64,000 nt of DNA, taken from the NCBI RefSeq assembly GCF_905220365.1, contig NC_061131.1, forward strand, positions 992,001 to 1,056,000, read 5' to 3'. The translations under genes and the position numbers were made by a program. A model generated the notes under the pieces. That model saw nothing but the letters and a program-made list of their open reading frames with translations, was not told the origin of the DNA and searched no databases. Shown here piece by piece: positions 24,349-36,100 of the stretch; the stretch's first letter is position 1; each line of letters begins with the position of its first letter. The stretch comes from Vanessa cardui. Lineage: Eukaryota > Arthropoda > Insecta > Lepidoptera > Nymphalidae.

Positions 24349-24642
24349 ACAGTCCCTCAATTTCCCAAAGCTGGGCTAAAGCCTCCTCTCCTAATAAGGA
24401 GAGGGTTTGGAACATATTCCACCACACTGTTCCAATGCGGGTTGGTAGAATGTACATATGGCAGAATTTTGATGAAATTAGACACATGCGGGTTTCCTCA
24501 CGATTTTTTACTTCACCGCCGAGAAGGAGACGAATTATAAACACAAATTAAGCACATATATATAGTGGTGCTTCCCTGGGTTTGAACCCGAAATCATTAG
24601 TTAAGATGCACGCGTTCACTGGGCCACTGGGCCATCTCAGCA
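24349..24642 (-). repeat. tRNA-derived SINE, family 1
   Basis: Full-length minus-strand copy. The A-box region repeats GGCCACTGGGCC on the plus strand, a small duplication. Confidence 0.8.
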
Positions 24643-25071
24643 CAAACCTAGTTACGAACAATAAAAAACATCACAAGCAATTCACGGGACGCTGCAAGCT
24701 CTCGCGCCAAAACTTTTATTTTAATGTTTACTTAACATTGCTGGAGAAACTATATTTGCGAACTGAAAATACAGAAAATCATAATATTTAATTCGTGAAT
24801 TATATATTCTTTCCGTTAATTTGAAATACAAATATCGCGTGAGGTTTCTGAAATGGAAATATAATTGCATGCTCGCAGCTCGCGAGAAACTTTCTGCTCA
24901 TGTGTGATTTGAGCACACTCACACTAATACGAATAAACAGCCCTTCATTTGTTAAATGTACTTTTTTTAACTAACACCAACAAATGACGTTCGCTGTTCG
25001 ACTTATATATATGTCTATATTATTATTACTTTCTCAAAACCTACTGATCCAGTTTGTTTGGAGGTATTTTG

Positions 25072-25073
<2 letters not shown>

Positions 25074-25130
<57 letters not shown>
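25074..25130. repeat. Microsatellite (AT)n
   Basis: An AT run of about 57 bases with one G interruption at 25117. Confidence 0.95.
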
Positions 25131-25235
25131 CCTAGGTATAGTCTGAGGGATCCATATTGTATCTGATGAAGATCTTCAGTGACAAGTGATCCAGATCGTT
25201 GTGATGTTTGTATATTGTTAAATCAACTATTTAAG

Positions 25236-25380
25236 ATATTACATGGTAGGGCTTCGTGTATTGGCTAATCTGAGTATGTACCACTTAGTTATCAAGTGTT
25301 ACCACCTCAGCGATACTTAGTATCATTTGTTCTGATTTGAAGATTAAGTATGCCCGAGATTGATGGTACACTGATTTTCA
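25236..25380 (+). repeat. SINE, family 2, degraded
   Basis: GGTAGGGCTTCGTGTATTGG, AGTGTTACCACCTCAGCGAT and ATTTGTTCTGATTTGAAG resemble the head and middle. Confidence 0.45.
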
Positions 25381-25384
25381 TACA

Positions 25385-25741
25385 ATGCTGAAATGCAAAA
25401 TTCCACAGACATTTTTAACTTTGCCGTTTCGTAAATTCAAATCGTTTGCAAAAAATACATCGGTAAAAAAAGCATATTATTCGATATAAGATTTTGAAGA
25501 TGACAGAAATGCGTGGAATTAATACATGTTGTCTTTCAAGCTGGATACATTACATACACATATAATTGTATTTAACTAATGTGATTGTATTTTTTTAATG
25601 TTGAAAAAGAGTAACTACTGAGTTTCGTGCCGGTTCTTCTTGGTAGAATTTCCGAACCCGTGGTAGCTTCACTTAATTGTTAAATGAGGATTCAAAAGTG
25701 CTTGTAAAAGCCCACTTGAATAAAGTTTATTTTGATTTCTA
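25385..25741 (+). repeat. LINE C-terminus and complete 3' tail
   Basis: This is the best intact copy of the family split at 21285. It keeps a decayed ORF2 end (TFLTLPFRK-like, then KKHIIRYKIL), the 3'UTR landmarks GAGTAACTACTGAG and GGTAGCTTCACTTAATTG, and the AATAAAGTTTATTTTGATTT end. Confidence 0.75.
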
Positions 25742-26120
25742 ATTTTTGATATAATCAGGTGGTTTGAACGTAAACCTACCCATTACAAAAATATCACAGT
25801 CAACCAAAGAGGTCACTTTAAAGGTAAGCCTCACCGACCTTTGCCCTTTGTCATAAATATACTAAAATAATTTAATCATTTACAATATTTACACTGATGT
25901 AAATTAAAATCAATAGTCAATGCATCTTGTTATTTAATCTCTATGATATTTGCTGTATAAACAATTATTATAGCTGCGTATGAATACATACGAGCATTAT
26001 ACAGCAAATAATTTTATATAATTAATAAATCAATATTATCATAGCATATTTTCCTTATTGTTTGTCCTTGTGGAATAAAACAATATATTAATGGAGGATG
26101 TTATGAATAAATTCCATTGA

Positions 26121-26164
26121 AAAGCCGTACCACCAAGTAGTTATCTACTTGGTGGTACGGCTTT
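26121..26164. repeat. Perfect 20-bp hairpin at a SINE head
   Basis: Left arm AAAGCCGTACCACCAAGTAG, loop TTAT, right arm its exact reverse complement. Confidence 0.9.
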
Positions 26165-26375
26165 GTGCATCTGGGTTTCAATCCAATCATATATTTTGCC
26201 ACCAAATGGCAGTACTCAGTATTGTTCTGATCCAGTTTGAAGAGTTAATGTAACTAGAGATACAAGGGATATCTAAGTTCCCAAAGTTGGTGGCGCATTG
26301 GCATTGCAAGAAATGGTTAATATTTCATAAATTACCTTTGCGTTTCGGCGTTTCGGTGGTGACCACTTCATCATC
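26121..26375 (+). repeat. SINE, family 2, with an inverted repeat at its head
   Basis: The copy starts within a perfect 20-bp hairpin and proceeds through GGCAGTACTCAGTATTGTTC, AAGTTCCCAAAGTTGGTGGC and a TTCGGTGGTGACCACTTCAT end. Confidence 0.7.
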
Positions 26376-27159
26376 TACCTATATTATAATACAAAATAAT
26401 ATACCTAACATATTTTTTGTTTTGATATTACAATATTTCTTTAAAGTATTTAGTCTTATGTAACAAACGAAACGGTAAATTTAAAGCGAGGGAAGATGCA
26501 AAGTTTACCTACCTGTATAATAACATTCAAACCTACTTCGAACGCGCTGCATCTTCTGGTTTGAGCTCTATATTCTTGCGTGCTAAGTGGCCTCCCATTT
26601 CTATTATAAAATATGTGTTTCTTATTGTTATAGATAGTATACTTTTCGTTATTGTTTTAGAATTTATTCTTATATTCCAAAGTGTATATACAAATAAAAC
26701 ATTCTGTCACCGACTGTATTAGCTGTCACAGACTCAAATTAATTTTTCCCGAGTACAGTGAAGCCAAAAAGAGATTTTTTATCTCTCTCTTCTCTTCACA
26801 ATAATATTAATAACGTTAATATTATACACTATCAATTTTATCCTATACAATAGGATAAGTATGCACAAGTGATCATTAGTTTTCAATTAATGTGCTTCAT
26901 TAAAATTAATTGATTTAGAATATTAAAATCGTTAATACTTTTTCGTAGTTAAATACTAATTAATTATTAAAAAAAATGTACAATAAACGAAAACTCACAT
27001 GCCCGTACTATATAAGTTTCTCCGGGATAATTTATAGATTTGCTTTCAGCGCCTGTAATGAAATTTGCCCAAGTGGGATAACTCTACTCGCCTACCTCTC
27101 TACTTGAGTGTTTTCTTGATAATTAAATAACCATCTCAATAACTAGTATTAATATGAAG

Positions 27160-27310
27160 TGATTATTGTACGGACAGCATAATAAAGGGACAAGTGACAT
27201 AACTCATAACTTCCCAAAGTTGAGTATTGCTTAACATTTTTGCCGTCATTATGGTGGTAACAACTGATTAATATGTAGCCAATTTGACAGTTCGCCTGCC
27301 TTTTAGAAGT
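27160..27310 (+). repeat. SINE, family 2, heavily degraded
   Basis: Only ACAAGTGACATAACTC, TTCCCAAAGTTGAGTA and ATGGTGGTAACAACTGATTA remain similar. Confidence 0.35.
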
Positions 27311-27559
27311 AGTTACTCAAAATGATTACTTATACCTTATAAATACGAGACTGTCTCGAGAACAAGACATTCGTAGATAATGTCGAAATATCGAGCTACA
27401 ACGGATAAAAATAAAAAATATGGTAAATATCCCGTAGTAAATAACTGTAATGATAAAAAGAACCATGTTAATTTAAAACCTTATCAATAATAAAAATAAT
27501 AATAACAACTAAATCAAACTAAAAAATGTTAATTTTCCAATGCTTCGCTTCCTCTCCTT

Positions 27560-27960
27560 TTCAACCGACTTCAAAAAGGAGGAGGTTATCAATTCGTCTG
27601 TATTTTTTTTTTTATGTTTGTGACTTCATAACTTTTTACTGGGTGGACCGATTTTGATAATTTTTTTTTTGTTTTAAAGGTTCTTACCGTGGGGTCCTAT
27701 TTTAATTTTATTTTTTTCCGATGATGGTATCCGTATGAAAACGACATAAGTCTTAAATTTACATTATGTATGTGCGCGATAAATAGGTGAATAACTCAAA
27801 ATTTGTGTATATGATGTGATATCATATGATGTACGATATATAATAGCTCTTTTGCAAAGTTTTTTACTGAGGTCGATTACAGCTCTTTCGAGGGTAGTAC
27901 CTTGTAGTTTATGCCGCATGACGTATTAAAGCCGCATTTTCGAAAGTCTATTTTTGCTTT
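27560..27960 (+). repeat. LINE-type 3' tail, CTTCAAAAAGGAGGAGGTTA family
   Basis: It starts TTTTCAACCGACTTCAAAAA. It continues with TCATAACTTTTTACTGGGTG and GACCGATTTTGATAATTTTT, landmarks of a widespread lepidopteran repeat. The far end is uncertain. Confidence 0.5.
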
Positions 27961-28084
27961 ATTCGAAAGTTTGTTTTGAAACTGTCCCCGAAGTAGTAGT
28001 AGTTCTGATTTTATTTATGGCACGCTTAATCTATGCATATTAAGAAAAAAAATGTAAGTCTGCATCAGCTTCACTTAAAATCAG

Positions 28085-28320
28085 AATTTGAGAATAAGAT
28101 TTGGAGCATATACAACCACGCTGCTCCAATGCGGGTTAGTGAATTCACATGTAGTAAAATTTCCTTAAAATTAGACACAAGCAGGTTTCCTCACGATGTT
28201 TTCCTTCACCACCGAGCACAAGATGAATTATAAACACAAATTAAGCACATGAATATACAGTGGTTGAACCCCATACATCGGTTAAAATGTACACATTCTA
28301 ACCACTGGGCCTCTCGGCTC
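28085..28320 (-). repeat. tRNA-derived SINE, family 1, 3'-truncated
   Basis: On the minus strand it runs from GAGCCGAGAGGCCCAGTGG through the body to the GGAGCAGCGTGGTTG region. The terminal tail is lost. Confidence 0.75.
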
Positions 28321-29499
28321 TATTAATTACTTTATTGATTTTTTTTCTATAATGAATAATTGAATGGATAAAAATATCTTTGCGTTCATTGAGAATAAGA
28401 AGACTTAATGACGATATGAAAGGAAGCCGCATAGTTAATTATTTCGAAAATTAATTAGCGCAAACAAACTGTACTTAATTTATTTGAGACGTCAATGAAT
28501 GCTAATTATTGTGCCGCAATCCATCACGAGAGAAACGCGTTGAAGCCTACTCGAAACTTTTCTTTTGAGGTTAGATGTGGTATTGAACATTGGTATATGA
28601 ATACCGAAATGTTTTCAAAACAAATAAAATAAATAATGTAACTTAACGCTCTACATATTTATAAAAAATATAAATGATTTATTAATTTCAGATTTATTGA
28701 TATATTTACAAATTATTATTGAATAACAAATTATTTAAATAATAGTGGAAAATAACAACCGAAAGCAACACTGAGTTTAAAGTTCAGGTAAAACAATGGA
28801 ATGGAACATAAAAATATTGTTTTTAAGATTGCTTGTCAAAAAGCAATGCATCAAAATTGATATCCAAAGTTTTAAAAGCGTTTAGAGAAATATTTGTAAG
28901 AATATAATTTATAAGATAGTTCTAGTAACCTTATGCTTATTATATTCGCATCAGAATGCCATGAGCAAATTCCGATGAACTATGTATGTTTTTTTTTGAC
29001 TTAATATAAGTTCAATCCACCTGATGTTAAGTGGTAGTGGCGTTGTACTGACTGTATAAAATTAGTAAGCTATATACAGCTTAATAATTTTATATGTTAT
29101 TAAGTTCAATATCAGTTATACATATCTACAATTAAAACATTTAAAATACTATTAAGGTTACTAATAATACACAACAAAGTTCATTTCAAAAAAATCAAGT
29201 GTATACATATAATCACATTAAAACTATAAACGGTTGTAATGTTAAATAAAATATAACGAATTTAATTAAAGTTTTTAAGCTATATCTTTTATTACTGAAA
29301 TAATGATCTAAGTACATAATAAAACACTTAAATTATATGGACACTGTTATAATCATAAATAAAATATATTTCTTTTTTAATATCTAAAGAACGTGATTAA
29401 TTTATAAATTCCAACAAAACGAAAGTTTTAAAATTATCTATTAAGTACGTTCGACTTCGGTGAAAGCAGTACGGCACGATCTAATGGTCGTGGACTGGT

Positions 29500-29550
29500 G
29501 GTCAAGTGGATCGCTCAAGCTATGCAACAGCTTGAGCGATTCACTTGACC
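29500..29550. repeat. 22-bp inverted repeat, one mismatch, 7-base loop
   Basis: GGTCAAGTGGATCGCTCAAG begins the left arm (29500-29521). The right arm is 29529-29550. The single mismatch would be a G:T pair in RNA. Confidence 0.9.
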
Positions 29551-29607
29551 ATAGACTTCAAAACAATCTAGAATTACCAACGATTTATTACCCTTTATTA
29601 CTTATAA

Positions 29608-29872
29608 TTACTAGCTATCCGCTACGGCTTCTCACGGCTGCAATACTGATACTAAATATACAACAGAATTTATTTACGACATCACATTAGAAATTTCTAA
29701 AATTATCAGTGTTTCTTTACTATATTGTTCATGTATATTATACAAAAACCTTCCTCTCGAATCAATCAATCTATCTATGAAAAAACCGTATCAAAATCCG
29801 TTGCGTAACTTAAAAGATCTAAGCATACATTGGGACAGACAGCGGTAAGCGACTTTGTTTTATACTATGTTA
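29608..29872 (+). repeat. LINE-type 3' tail, CCCGCCCCG family
   Basis: ACTAGCTATCCGCTACGGCT to AAGCGACTTTGTTTTATACT, with all intermediate landmarks and a diverged start. Confidence 0.7.
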
Positions 29873-30164
29873 TGAAGGTATAGACTTAAAAGTCTAGTCA
29901 GGAAAATGTGCTCAATGTAGAGCTATTCTATAAAACTAAGTAGAAACTAACAATCAGCTATAAGCAAACGATCGTAAATTGTCAGAAAGCTATCTTGAAT
30001 ACAATTATTATTACATGTAAATTTTATTATTGTAATTACTTTATCATATCGGGGACGCGTTCGAAATTGTAGAAAGATATTTTGTATATCATTCGTCTGT
30101 ACGACATGTCACAGTCAAAACTAGAGTCTATGCAGCTGTGGTTTGAAACATATTTATTAACTAG

Positions 30165-30412
30165 CCATGCCTAGTACGCGTTTTAATTTAACTAAAAAAG
30201 AAATATTGTAGCCTAAGTTACTCCTTATTATATCAGTTATCTGCTAGAGAAAATCACGTCAAAATTGGTCCAGCCGTTCCAGAAATTAGTCGAAACAAAC
30301 AGACAGACCGACAAAAATTGAAAAAAATGTTATTTTGATATATGTATCGTTTATGCGTTGAGTTAAAAAAGAGTTATTTTAATATTACAAACAGACACTC
30401 GAATTTTAATAG
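30165..30412 (+). repeat. LINE-type 3' tail, CAGACACTCCAATTTT family
   Basis: TATTGTAGCCTAAGTTACTC, GGTCCAGCCGTTCCAGAAAT and ATTACAAACAGACACTCGAA in order. Confidence 0.7.
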
Positions 30413-30469
30413 ATATGCAGACATGTTCCAAATCACAATGCATTATTGAATACAATATTACATAGATGT

Positions 30470-30665
30470 TAAGAAATAGGCAGGTTATATTACATACTAT
30501 ATGTATGTGTCTATATGTATAGTTGGATTAAACTAACATAATTTTTTATCTTAAATGTTAGAGATTAACTATTGAATTCACCGGTACTTCTCAGTAGAAT
30601 CTACGTTCCGAAGCGGTTATAGCTTCACTTAATATGGTTTTATATAATTAAATTTTTGATTTTGA
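30470..30665 (+). repeat. LINE 3' tail, diverged copy
   Basis: TTGGATTAAACTAACATAAT, a decayed GATTAACTATTGAATT, CGGTACTTCTCAGTAGAATC and GGTTATAGCTTCACTTAAT match the family landmarks in order. Confidence 0.6.
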
Positions 30666-30925
30666 TTTTGAAAGGTTACAATATCACTTCAAAATGATGT
30701 GTATCCTACTTGTACGAGCTCGGGGCGTCCGTTACACAGTAGACTATACGTAGTAATTTCATAATGAAACTCCACTAAAATTTTTATAACAAACAATTTT
30801 CTTGTCTTCATTCAATATAAATAGATACAATAGCTTGTCAATAAGTGATTAGCGATTATATCATCAATGGAATTCGAATAATCATACATTTGTTTAAGTA
30901 ATAATGATACAACATCACGAACGTA

Positions 30926-31242
30926 TAGTACGACACAACTTAAATGTAGCATCGGCAAATTGAATAGAACCAGTTACTGCCGATTTATGCAACCAATAGA
31001 ATTAGCTCCCTATCGCGCTTTTCGTCGCTGTAGATTCTCGCGTCAACCCGAGAAAGCAAGTGTATGTAAATCTACGTGTCAAATTGACGAATGCATTAGG
31101 GCATATATTATTACAAGTTATTACGTTTGTTTAAATATCATATTCACATAAGAAATAGATACTGATAATTTGGGATAGCGTACTTAATTCGGATGTGATC
31201 GGTTTCACGAATGCCGATGCTACGTCTAAGTTGTGTCGTAAT
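30926..31242 (+). mobile_element. MITE, same family as 54068-54400
   Basis: It starts TAGTACGACACAACTTAAAT and ends ACGTCTAAGTTGTGTCGTA. The middle includes ACCAATAGAATTAGCTCCCT and TTTGGGATAGCGTACTTAAT, both shared with the other copies. Confidence 0.75.
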
Positions 31243-31408
31243 ATAAATTTTTCTATGACAGACGATTACTGTTGGTGTTGATATATGACATTGATGTATC
31301 GTGCCATTTTCATGTCTGTAATATCATTGATAATAATATGATATTATGTAGTAACGCATATACTCTTTAAATGTTTGTTTTTATATATATTTATAAAAAT
31401 AACTTATG

Positions 31409-31545
31409 AATGGATTGTGTTAAAGATGTTATGGCTCGAGAGAATATAACTTGTGAGATGATGTCAGAAAGAGAAGTATGGTTGAAAAAGATATGTATAT
31501 GGCCCCAAGTAAAGTTGGGATAAGGCAGGAAGATGAAATATAAAG
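31409..31545 (+). pseudogene. LINE ORF2 C-terminus (RTE-like), decayed
   Basis: One frame reads DCVKDVMARENITCEMMSER then EVWLKKICIWPQVKLG and a stop. The MxxxREVWxKKxC pattern before a stop is a common end of RTE-like ORF2 remnants in moths and butterflies (from memory). Confidence 0.55.
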
Positions 31546-31854
31546 ATTATTTATATTATTTTAAACACGATTTAAATGTTCGATAAGAAAATAACAATAA
31601 AAAGTAAAAATGACAATTTAGTTTAGAGACATACGTTTGTCTGTTACGCTTTCATGGCTAAATTATTGAACCCATTTTGATGAAACAAAGAATGCCATAG
31701 ACGATATATTTTCGATTTTTATATAGTTATGTAGCTTATTCAATTTTAAAGTTGTAATTATGGAAATTTTGTCTTCAAATGCGAACGAATTCAAGCGAAG
31801 AACTAATTTCATGCATATATCACTGATATGATGATGATCTCATGATGGTACATT

Positions 31855-31960
31855 GGAACTTCACAAATTTCCAACATACATACATATACCGTGTACATAC
31901 GCATTGAGCAAAACACGGTTTAATATAACAAACAAACACTCCAATTTTATTATATGTATC
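31855..31960 (+). repeat. LINE-type 3' tail, terminal fragment
   Basis: CATATACCGTGTACATACGC and ACAAACACTCCAATTTTATT are the last part of the CAGACACTCC family. Confidence 0.5.
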
Positions 31961-32317
31961 CACAGCTCTACTTTATGATGTTCCTAAAGTTTTGGTCTTT
32001 AAAATGCAAATCCAGCAGCGTAGTTTGAGAGAACAATAACGTATTATACACCTCAATATATTAGTATACATAATATAAAAAGTAATTTGAGTTCATATTG
32101 TTTAGCTATTTATTTAATACCGTTAAATTAGTTAATACCAGTAGGATTTGTAATAGTTTTAACGTGTCACTCGCCTCAATAGAAATCACTTCGAACGAAT
32201 TCTTGTGAAAGTCAGAGGTTTACCGCAACTAGACATTACGTTTTCTATATACAAAAATATAAGCAACATTCTTGTTAGTAAGATGCACTTTTGTTGTTAT
32301 TTGTTTAATATGGTTGG

Positions 32318-32602
32318 TTACTTGGTGGTAGGGGTTTGTGCTAGCCCGTCTGGGTACCACCCACTCATCAGTTATTCTACCGCCAAATAACAGTACTCAG
32401 TATTGTTGTGTTCCAGTTTAAAGGGTGAGTGAGCCAGTGTAACTACAGGCACAAGTGACATAACATCTTAGTTCCCAAGGTTGGTGGCACATTGACGATG
32501 TAAGGAATAGTTAATATTTCTTACAGCGTCATAGTCTATGGGTGATGGTGACCACTGACCATCAGGTGGCCTATATGCTCGTCCGCCAACCTATATAAAA
32601 AA
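32318..32602 (+). repeat. SINE, family 2, full length
   Basis: It runs cleanly from TGGTGGTAGGGGTTTGTGCT to GGTGGCCTATATGCTCGTCC and CCAACCTATA with A-rich end. It lies about 340 bases before the Cad96Ca exon 2 acceptor. Confidence 0.85.
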
Positions 32603-32940
32603 GTACTTTTTTTGAGTTGTTTAATCAAAAAATTAATTTCCAACATGTTTAATTTCACAAGGTCCTTATGCTTTCCTTAATAGCGTTACGATTAGTAGTT
32701 AAAAAAAAATCAAATTATTTTAATCCTGAAGGATCTATTTGCTATTTTAGACACAAAATAATATTTTTAAAGTTTGATGGAGCGCGAGAATCTCGTGAAC
32801 TAGACAATGGTAGATAATGTCGAAATATCGAGCTCCACCAAATAAAAAAAAAATATCCTGTATACTACTAATTTAAAATCTAATATTATATTTATTACTA
32901 TTTATTACAATAATGCTAACTTTATTTTAACTTGTTTCAG

Positions 32941-33168
32941 GTAGTGCGGGGAATGAAGTGAAAATTAATAGTTATTTTATTCGTAAATAAATGTACATAA
33001 ATTTGTATAAGTGATCGAAGAATACAGTTAGATGTGTTTGTGATGTGGTTATCTGACTCAGAACAAATGAAGCGACGGCGGACAAGATATATCTTAAACA
33101 CGACTGACCAATGATTGTAAATACAATGATTTTCGTTATTGGCCTTATAGCAGGATGTATTTCTCTGG
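32941..33168 (+). CDS. Cad96Ca: Cad96Ca exon 2: 5'UTR, start codon and signal peptide
   Basis: A good acceptor (TTGTTTCAG) ends at 32940 and a strong donor (GG then GTAAGT) begins at 33169. Coding covers 33111-33168: 19 codons plus one base, so the exon ends in phase 1. The exon at 56234 supplies the two missing bases and makes Val20. The encoded residues are strongly hydrophobic, as in a signal peptide. The first 170 bases are untranslated and carry several short upstream ORFs. Confidence 0.8.
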
Positions 33169-36100
33169 GTAAGTTTGATTTGATAATTATATTTTCTATA
33201 TTAATTTAGAAAGTAAAATATATTATGTACAACAACAACAGCCTGTAAATTTTCCACTGCTGGATTAAGGCTTCTCTTTGCCTAGAAGGTTTGGAACATA
33301 CTCCACCACGCTCTTTGAATACCGGTTAGTGGAATACACATGTGGCAGAATTTTTATGAAATTAGACAAAATAAGCATATTCAGTGGTGTTTGCCTAGGT
33401 TTGATCCCACGATCATCGGTTAAGATGTACGCGTTCTATCCACTGGGCCCACTCGCCTCTTCAATGTACATTGGACATATTATTGATATATTCAAGTATT
33501 ATTTACATAATTGAAATATGTTTACAAATATCATATCGTCGATGCGCGTGCAATACCGCGAAAGAGCAGTTTGTTAATACCGCGTAACTGCTTTTGTACG
33601 ATTTTACAGGAGGCGAAAAAAACTGGATATCTTAGTCATTTGCCTATATTTTACTGACTAAACTAAGTAGTAATTTTTTCGTGACTTACTCTGTAAAAAA
33701 ATGACGTAAATTCAACCATAACTTGTTTAGATTCCGCGAAAAGTCACTTACGCGGTTTTGTAGCACTAAATATCAGAAAAATCTATTTATTATTAGCAAA
33801 TACGCGGAGTTGAAATAAAAAATTTTATTGAAAGAATTAATTTATTACGACAAAATAACAAAAATAACTTCAAAAATATAAGTTTAGACTTCTTAAAAAA
33901 ACTTATCTGATAAACAATTATTTTTACTACTTAAGTATATAATATCCATAATCAAATTATAAAGAAACCTTTTTTTATTATTATGTTCCAGAGTGAGATC
34001 GGTCCCTTCTCATGAAAATACAATACCCATTTTTACTATATATCCAAAAATCACTATCTTTGGAATGTCAAATCAATATTCTTTCTTAAAATTACAGCAT
34101 AATTTTAAGTCAATACTTATTTTTTGAGATCTACTTAAACATCACTTTTTTGCCATTGCACTTATTCTTATCAACGCTAACTATTATACTTACACACTAT
34201 AACAAAAATAAAGTAACAAAATAATCTGAAACTCAAATTGAAACTAGTAATGAATCACAACGTTTAGGATATTAGAAACATTATTTAAAAGGCAAGTTAT
34301 CATAAAAGTTATGACAGTCTCTTGGTATGACACTCTTGAGCTCCTGCAGATGATGGTACTTTGTGGTGGTTATTGGTTGTCTAGATTGATAAAGTGAAGG
34401 CACACTATCTATTGAAAGTATTTTCTTTGGTCTTCTAGGCAAAGGCGTAAAGTTATGTGAGAAGTGGAGCTTATAGTCTATTGTACCATTTGGATTATAC
34501 CTGAGTGCTCTTATGTCAACGACACAGTGATCACCCGCCCCACGACCAGGCCTGATTGATTCGTAAATCAGATAGTCTTTAAGACCGAAGTCTTTAAAAA
34601 AAGTAAAATCTGGTGTAATAACTTCATAAGGACTTGGTACTTTCCTTGCCTCTTTCGTAATAGTCGCATATTGAGAGGGTAAAAACACTTCTCTATTTTT
34701 CAATTTTCTCTCAATCACAGAGTGAACTGAGTCCACTTCCATCTGCGTGTGGCCTTTCTCCAAGTATTTCTGAGTTATCACTATGTTCTTGGCCATAGCT
34801 AAACGCAATAATGCATTCGATACAATATTGTTTCTATTTTGGGCGGTACAGCCATCTGTAAATATTACGACATCCTTGGGATCATCATCTATTAATTTTG
34901 TCAAATAGTCCACAAATAATGTAGCATAGGTAGTCGATTTTAAGTCGCATACCGTTTCGTCGAACCAGTAACACGTGACTCTATTATTCCCCAGGTTGTA
35001 GACTGTAAAGTTATGCACGGCTAGTTTTGTTTTAAAATATAGGGCACTGGCATTGAGGCAAGGACACAGTTTTACAGCCTGAAGATCTGCTGTTATTGCA
35101 TGTATATTTCCTTTCTGTGCTGCTTCTTTGTCAGAACTTTTTTCAGCTCTGGCTAAGTCTTTTAGTTCAATATGTTTGGTATACTGCGCATCTGATATAT
35201 TGCCTGCTTTGTGAGCGCAACACTGGTCGCATGCATCTTTTTTTGGTTGAAATATTGCGATATTCTCTTCAAATAAAGCACCTTCAAATACCTTTCTTGA
35301 AGCCACCGGTTCATTTCTTGAAACTGAGTAATCTACATAAAGACGATACAATTGCGACTTTGACTGTATGATGGGCTCCAAATATAATTTCGAGGAAGAT
35401 TGTCTACAATAATGAGACGGCAGCTTCGGTAGAGCAATCAAATATTTTTTAGCTAAATCTTTTTTGGGTTCTTTGACAATTACTTCTCTTTGTTCAGGTT
35501 CAAATTCACTTTTATTCATCTTCTCTCCTAGCCAGTATCTAACGGTCCATTCTTTTATACCTAATGTTTCCAGAAATGTTTTTTGGCAAACTCTTTCCTT
35601 TTTATCATTCACCTTTAAAAAATATTTTTTGGTATCGCTTCGCCTTGAATTTGAGCCTTTAGTTTTCCTGGTGGTAGGAATCTGATCCACCATTGAAGAT
35701 ACGTACATTTTCTTTTCTTGCCAACTCATTTTCCAATAGGTTTTAAAAATTTCTGACCTGACTTCTTCTGTTAATTTCGAACAATACATAGCTTTTCCAC
35801 TGAAACATCGCATTGACATACATATTGGACCCATTATTCGTGCTGGTTTAGGATTATTTTGTATAAATTTAAAGCCATCTTTTTTAAATCCGATGTACTC
35901 TTCTCCTAACATTCTCTGTCGCTTATTTTTCATCCTTTTCCAATTTTTTTGATCCCCTTTGCGCTTTTTTTTGTTTGTTTTCGACTTTTCTTCTATTTCC
36001 CTTTCAGGGAACCATTCCATATTTTCTGGCGATAAAGGCTTTAAATTTGTTATATCTGAGAGGGCGACATAAGAAGGATCTGCGACAGAATCGTCAGACG

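Larger units (their letters stand above)
10483..32940 (+). other. Putative intron 1 (22.5 kb)
   Basis: It is bounded by the GTAAGT donor at 10483 and the TTTCAG acceptor at 32940, if the first exon is real. Outside the repeats listed separately, the stretches 13280-13990, 19200-20790 and 28330-29490 show nothing recognisable. Confidence 0.4.

Noticed and set aside
25074..25130. Open frame of alternating Ile and Tyr
   Set aside because: It is only translation of the AT microsatellite.
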